A stretch of 8,623 bases of DNA, from positions 1 to 8,623 of the forward strand of contig JALUVW010000081.1 of assembly GCA_027020105.1 (NCBI GenBank). Direction: 5' to 3'. This document shows positions 6,720-8,623 of the stretch, piece after piece. A program made the translations under genes and the position numbers. The notes below the pieces were generated by a model that was given only the letters and a program-made list of their open reading frames with translations, made no database searches and was not told the DNA's origin. Every line of letters begins with the position of its first letter. Positions within the stretch are counted from its first letter, which is position 1. The stretch is from Candidatus Falkowiibacteriota bacterium. Its GTDB lineage: Bacteria; Patescibacteriota; Patescibacteriia; Patescibacteriales; SZUA-104.

Positions 6720-6815
6720 TTACCCAATGGCTTGTCGTATTTTTTTAAACCAATTGAATATATGTTTTAATTTTCCTTTGTTTCCCGTAATAAAAATTAT
6801 TTTTCGTTTATCCAT
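6720..6815 (-). pseudogene. N-terminal remnant of a Ham1/RdgB-like ITP/XTP pyrophosphatase
   Basis: A 31-codon ORF begins MDKRKIIFITGNKGKLKH. The stretch IIFITGNKGKLK is the hallmark start of Ham1/RdgB house-cleaning nucleotide pyrophosphatases (usual consensus near TGNxGKLxE), which are about 190-200 residues long. After about 18 residues the similarity stops (IFNWFKKIRQAIG, then TAA), and no continuation is visible in the next 60 bases up to the AbiE promoter. It is therefore best read as a truncated remnant left when the AbiE module or a deletion replaced the rest. A small functional peptide cannot be excluded because it keeps a promoter. No active enzyme is possible. Confidence 0.55.
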
Positions 6816-6821
6816 ACTCGC

Positions 6822-6827
6822 ATTATA
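6822..6827 (-). promoter_or_regulatory. Consensus -10 box (TATAAT) with leaderless spacing
   Basis: A perfect TATAAT on the minus strand lies 6 bases before the ATG of the RdgB-like remnant, the same geometry as the AbiEi promoter. No convincing -35 box is found 16-18 bases upstream, where the T run of the preceding terminator lies. Confidence 0.5.
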
Positions 6828-6831
6828 CCTT

Positions 6832-6877
6832 TTTAATAAAAAGAAAAAGCCCCGGCGAATAGTTTACCGGGGACTTT
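6832..6877 (-). terminator. Rho-independent terminator for minus-strand unit
   Basis: Read on the minus strand, CAAAGTCCCCGG (6867-6878) pairs with CCGGGGCTTT (6846-6855) around an 11-base loop with one bulged base, and is followed by a T-rich tract (CTTTTTCTTTTT, ending near 6839). It sits about 66 bases beyond the stop of the 77-residue ORF and separates it from the RdgB-like remnant and the AbiE operon. Confidence 0.8.
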
Positions 6878-6943
6878 GAATATTTTATTTTACGTATTTT
6901 ATATATCTTCGCCTGGAGGCCAGTACGGGTTTAAATTCTTGTT

Positions 6944-7177
6944 TTACGCATTATCTTCCGCTATTAAAATTTTGTCTTTTATTTTTTGTTTCACCTCCTT
7001 TTTTAATTTTTTCCCTATTCCATGTGAAAGGTTTCGCGTCATAATGGCCGGGACAGCAGCTTTTAATGCGTTTTTTTGAAAGTTTTTACGCATCTCTTGA
7101 AGTTCCGCAAGCGCGTCTTGCGCTTCTTTCTCGGTTCCATTCCTGATTTTCTCCGCCAATTCTTCAATGGTTTTCAT
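6944..7177 (-). CDS. Small protein with histidine-kinase-like H-box motif (RNLSHGIG)
   Basis: This 77-residue helical, charged protein is not confidently recognised. Residues 1-36 (MKTIEELAEKIRNG onward) look like an amphipathic helix or coiled coil. Residues 40-54 (AAVPAIMTRNLSHGI) resemble the phospho-acceptor helix of a group of atypical sensor kinases whose motif is close to IMxRNxSHNIGSH; after that the sequence turns Lys-rich (KKLKKEVKQKIKDK). No ATPase domain follows, so it is at most an isolated dimerisation-helix fragment. The frame continues past the TAA for 14 more codons (ending NPYWPPGEDI), which may be an old tail cut off by a stop. It has the only strong Shine-Dalgarno of the window and begins just after the stop of a frameshifted ORF, as in a former two-gene operon. 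It may be a remnant or a true small gene. Confidence 0.45.
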   Translation of the reverse strand: MKTIEELAEKIRNGTEKEAQDALAELQEMRKNFQKNALKAAVPAIMTRNLSHGIGKKLKKEVKQKIKDKILIAEDNA

Positions 7178-7183
7178 CAGCCT

Positions 7184-7189
7184 CCTCCT
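7184..7189 (-). promoter_or_regulatory. Strong Shine-Dalgarno (AGGAGG)
   Basis: AGGAGG lies 6 bases before the ATG at 7175-7177 and directly follows the TAA (7190-7192) of the preceding reading frame. It fixes the start of the 77-residue ORF. No other gene in the window has a comparable site, so this one stands out and may mark a gene of different origin. Confidence 0.8.
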
Positions 7190-7352
7190 TTAAAAATATT
7201 TTTTGATTTCCTCGGTGTATTTTCCCACAAGTTGCTTGTAATACACCTGGTTTTTGGTGAACAGCCAAAGTACATATAGCGTTCTGGCGCATGGACGCCT
7301 CTCTTAACGCCCATTTTGCGTTTTCTATAACCTCGTTTATTCTGCCCGGCAA
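7190..7352 (-). pseudogene. Frameshifted small ORF, family not recognised
   Basis: Two reading frames join into one protein-like sequence. The first frame, open from a TGA at 7365-7367 with a possible TTG start at 7350-7352, encodes LPGRINEVIENAKWALREAS and then MRQN. Near 7280-7286 the protein-like sequence passes to another frame, LYVLWLFTKNQVYYKQLVGK then YTEEIKKYF, ending at TAA 7190-7192 just before the Shine-Dalgarno of the next ORF. A one-base insertion would explain this. The first frame continues as an unlikely basic sequence that overlaps the next ORF. The joined product would be about 55 residues and helical. I cannot name the family; a frameshifted remnant or a sequencing error are both possible. 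Confidence 0.4.
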
Positions 7353-7396
7353 CTCAAGCGGAATTCAAAGCAAAAAATTATTCCCTTGAGAACTAG

Positions 7397-7563
7397 GAAA
7401 GAATTAAGGAAAAATTGGACGAAAAAAAGAACATTATTAAAAAGATGTTTCTTGGGTCTTTCTCGTTGCACTAATAGACAAAAAGCCAAAAATAAGATAC
7501 TTTAAAGGTATAGAGGAAGTTAAAAGTATTTATTCTCGGAACGCTTTTGGAATAGATGCGTAA
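7397..7563 (+). pseudogene. Damaged C-terminal piece resembling a TrmB-like transcriptional regulator
   Basis: After a TAG (7394-7396) one frame reads ERIKEKLDEKKNIIKK (7397-7444). Near 7441 the protein-like sequence passes to the next frame, ending with LVALIDKKPKIRYFKG, IEEVKSIYSRNAFGIDA and TAA (7561-7563). The block KPKIRYFKGIEEVKSIY resembles the KPKIRFYEGKEGIKxIYE motif that, from memory, follows the helical linker in TrmB-family sugar-responsive regulators. The open sequence before the TAG (AKNYSLEN) could be part of the same gene. So one nonsense change and one frameshift would be needed, and the N-terminal DNA-binding part is absent. The call rests on one short motif. Confidence 0.4.
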
Positions 7564-7581
7564 ATAAGTTAATTCCCGCGC

Positions 7582-7610
7582 AATCACTTGAAGTGATTAT
7601 TTGTTATTAT
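7582..7610 (+). promoter_or_regulatory. Palindromic operator-like site and -10-like box before glycosyltransferase gene
   Basis: AATCACTT (7582-7589) and AAGTGATT (7591-7598) form a perfect inverted repeat with one central base. A TATTAT (7605-7610) downstream could be the -10 box of the glycosyltransferase gene, putting the repeat over the -35 region; transcription would start about 16 bases before the ATG at 7633. No recognisable -35 box is present at the right distance. The repeat has no T run after it, so a terminator is unlikely. Confidence 0.4.
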
Positions 7611-7632
7611 GTTGTAGTTTACGACACGCGAT

Positions 7633-8623
7633 ATGCCTAAAAACATCTTAATCATCAACTCTTCCCCGGATAAAAACTCGCCGCTTATTGATTTATTGGA
7701 AGAATTAAGCGGCGCGGGCCATTCTTTTTGTTTGGCTTCCAAGCCGTCCGGATTAACCGAACAGTTTCAAAAAAATAATTGGCCGGTTAAAAAAACATAT
7801 CTTGGGCCCGGACTAAATAAAAAATTCGGCCAAATTATATTTATTTTTTTACTGCCGTTTTTGTTTTTGGCGTCCTTGATTCGTTTGGCGTATTATAAGT
7901 TTAACAAAAAAATCAGCGCCATAATATGCTTAAACATAAATGAAAAAATAATTTTCGCGCCGGCGGCCAAGTTGCTTAAAATAAAAACGGTGTGGCTGGA
8001 AGATTCCGACTCTGTTTTTTTGAAAGAGGGAGCCGTTAACAAGTTTTTGGTTTTGATTTGCGGAATATGCTCCCGCCGAGCGGACATCATAACCTTTACC
8101 GATTTTGTCAAAGCCAAATTAAAAGATTCGGGGTTCAAAGAAAAAAATATCACGATAATTCGTCCGGGGATAAAATTAAAAAGATACGAACATCAGGATA
8201 ATTTATTCAATGAATTGGCCAACGCCGACGGAAAAAACTACAGGCGTAAATTTTTTACCGTCGGGACCGCGGTTGAGCTTAACAAAAATCAAAACGTGGA
8301 AATACTGTTTCAGGCGGCGAAAATATGCTTAAATGTTATCCCGAATATACAATTGATTATTGTCGGCGAAGGCGAAGAAAGGAAAAACTTGGCCTGGCTC
8401 GCGAAAAAAATGGAAATTGACGCTATGGTATGGTTCGTGGGCGAACAAAATCATCTTAAGAAGTGGTTGGACAGTTTTGATGTTTTTGTCGGATCTTCCT
8501 TGTCGCCAAGATGGATTGATTTTACCGTTACGCTTCAGGCCATGGCCGCGGAATTGCCGATAGCGGGCGTTATCGCCGATGGAATTCCGACTCCGCCGGA
8601 ATCGTCCGGCGTTAAACGGCAAG
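7633..8623 (+). CDS. GT4-like glycosyltransferase (GT-B fold), cut by the window end
   Basis: The frame is open from ATG 7633 to the window end (330 codons, no stop). Residues 1-60 form an N-terminal Rossmann half starting KNILIINSSPD (3-13). A hydrophobic stretch IIFIFLLPFLFLASLIRLAYY (68-88) suggests membrane attachment. ITIIRPGIKL (173-182) is the usual linker to the C-terminal half, which carries FTVGTAVELNKNQN (208-221), IQLIIVGEGEERKNL (239-253), the MVWFVGE strand (265-271) and LDSFDVFVGSSLS (279-291). These match GT4 (glycosyltransferase group 1) enzymes that build surface glycans from nucleotide-sugars. The family's EX7E motif is altered: LQAMA (301-305) has Gln302 for the second Glu and Trp294 where the first would be. 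No Shine-Dalgarno is seen. Acceptor and donor cannot be predicted. Confidence 0.85.
   Translation, partial: MPKNILIINSSPDKNSPLIDLLEELSGAGHSFCLASKPSGLTEQFQKNNWPVKKTYLGPGLNKKFGQIIFIFLLPFLFLASLIRLAYYKFNKKISAIICLNINEKIIFAPAAKLLKIKTVWLEDSDSVFLKEGAVNKFLVLICGICSRRADIITFTDFVKAKLKDSGFKEKNITIIRPGIKLKRYEHQDNLFNELANADGKNYRRKFFTVGTAVELNKNQNVEILFQAAKICLNVIPNIQLIIVGEGEERKNLAWLAKKMEIDAMVWFVGEQNHLKKWLDSFDVFVGSSLSPRWIDFTVTLQAMAAELPIAGVIADGIPTPPESSGVKRQ

Noticed and set aside
7190..7352. Accessory (Avd-like) protein of a diversity-generating retroelement
   Set aside because: It is helical and short like Avd, but no family motif, reverse transcriptase or template/variable repeat pair is visible.
6720..7380. Possible recoding of UGA (Gracilibacteria-type code) to explain broken frames
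   Set aside because: The intact genes contain no in-frame TGA, and the stops that break the remnants include TAG and TAA.
8329..8622. 97-codon minus-strand ORF open at the right edge
   Set aside because: It lies entirely antisense to the glycosyltransferase frame, which has recognisable GT4 motifs; its translation shows no family features.
1..8623. CRISPR arrays, tRNA, rRNA and insertion-sequence transposases
   Set aside because: No regularly spaced repeats, cloverleaf-like genes or transposase motifs were seen when reading both strands.

Overview
The window reads as a chromosomal piece from a Candidate Phyla Radiation (Patescibacteria, Parcubacteria-like) bacterium, using the standard genetic code. 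The clues are a small signal-peptide protein with two membrane helices of the TrbC/VirB2 pilin-like type common in that group, AT-rich intergenic DNA holding a long imperfect palindrome built from AAATTACAA-type units, an almost complete lack of Shine-Dalgarno sites, and promoters placed so close to start codons that transcripts should be leaderless. Assignment to this phylum is an inference from style, not from a marker gene. All intact genes stop with TAA or TAG and have no in-frame TGA, so UGA recoding (as in Gracilibacteria) is not supported.

Positions 1-2620 (minus strand) hold, in order of transcription, a pilin-like membrane protein, a membrane-anchored clan GH-A glycoside hydrolase, and a ROK-family sugar kinase homologue. 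They look like a cell-surface and sugar-handling group. From a divergent control region (2618-2741, with a 13-bp-arm inverted repeat) a Wzx/PST-type flippase is read on the plus strand (2742-4166). At the right edge another plus-strand envelope gene, a GT4-type glycosyltransferase (7633 to beyond the window), is cut off by the window end.

Positions 4179-6696 (minus strand) are the most interesting part: a compact unit of an AbiEi-like winged-helix antitoxin, an AbiEii-like nucleotidyltransferase toxin, and a methyltransferase carrying an N-terminal degenerate receiver-like domain. The toxin and methyltransferase genes overlap by 8 bases. The unit has a clear sigma70-type promoter (TTGACT, 17 bp, TATACT) placed so that transcription would begin at the A of the antitoxin ATG, and a perfect 8-bp-arm palindrome lies over the -10 element and start codon.

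Positions 6700-7630 form a graveyard of small and broken genes: a 31-codon remnant that begins like a Ham1/RdgB dITP/XTP pyrophosphatase, a rho-independent terminator, a 77-residue ORF with the only strong Shine-Dalgarno site of the window and a histidine-kinase-like RNLSHGIG motif, a frameshifted ORF upstream of it, and on the opposite strand a stop- and frameshift-damaged piece resembling the end of a TrmB-like regulator. This is the kind of turnover expected beside a mobile defence or toxin-antitoxin cassette.
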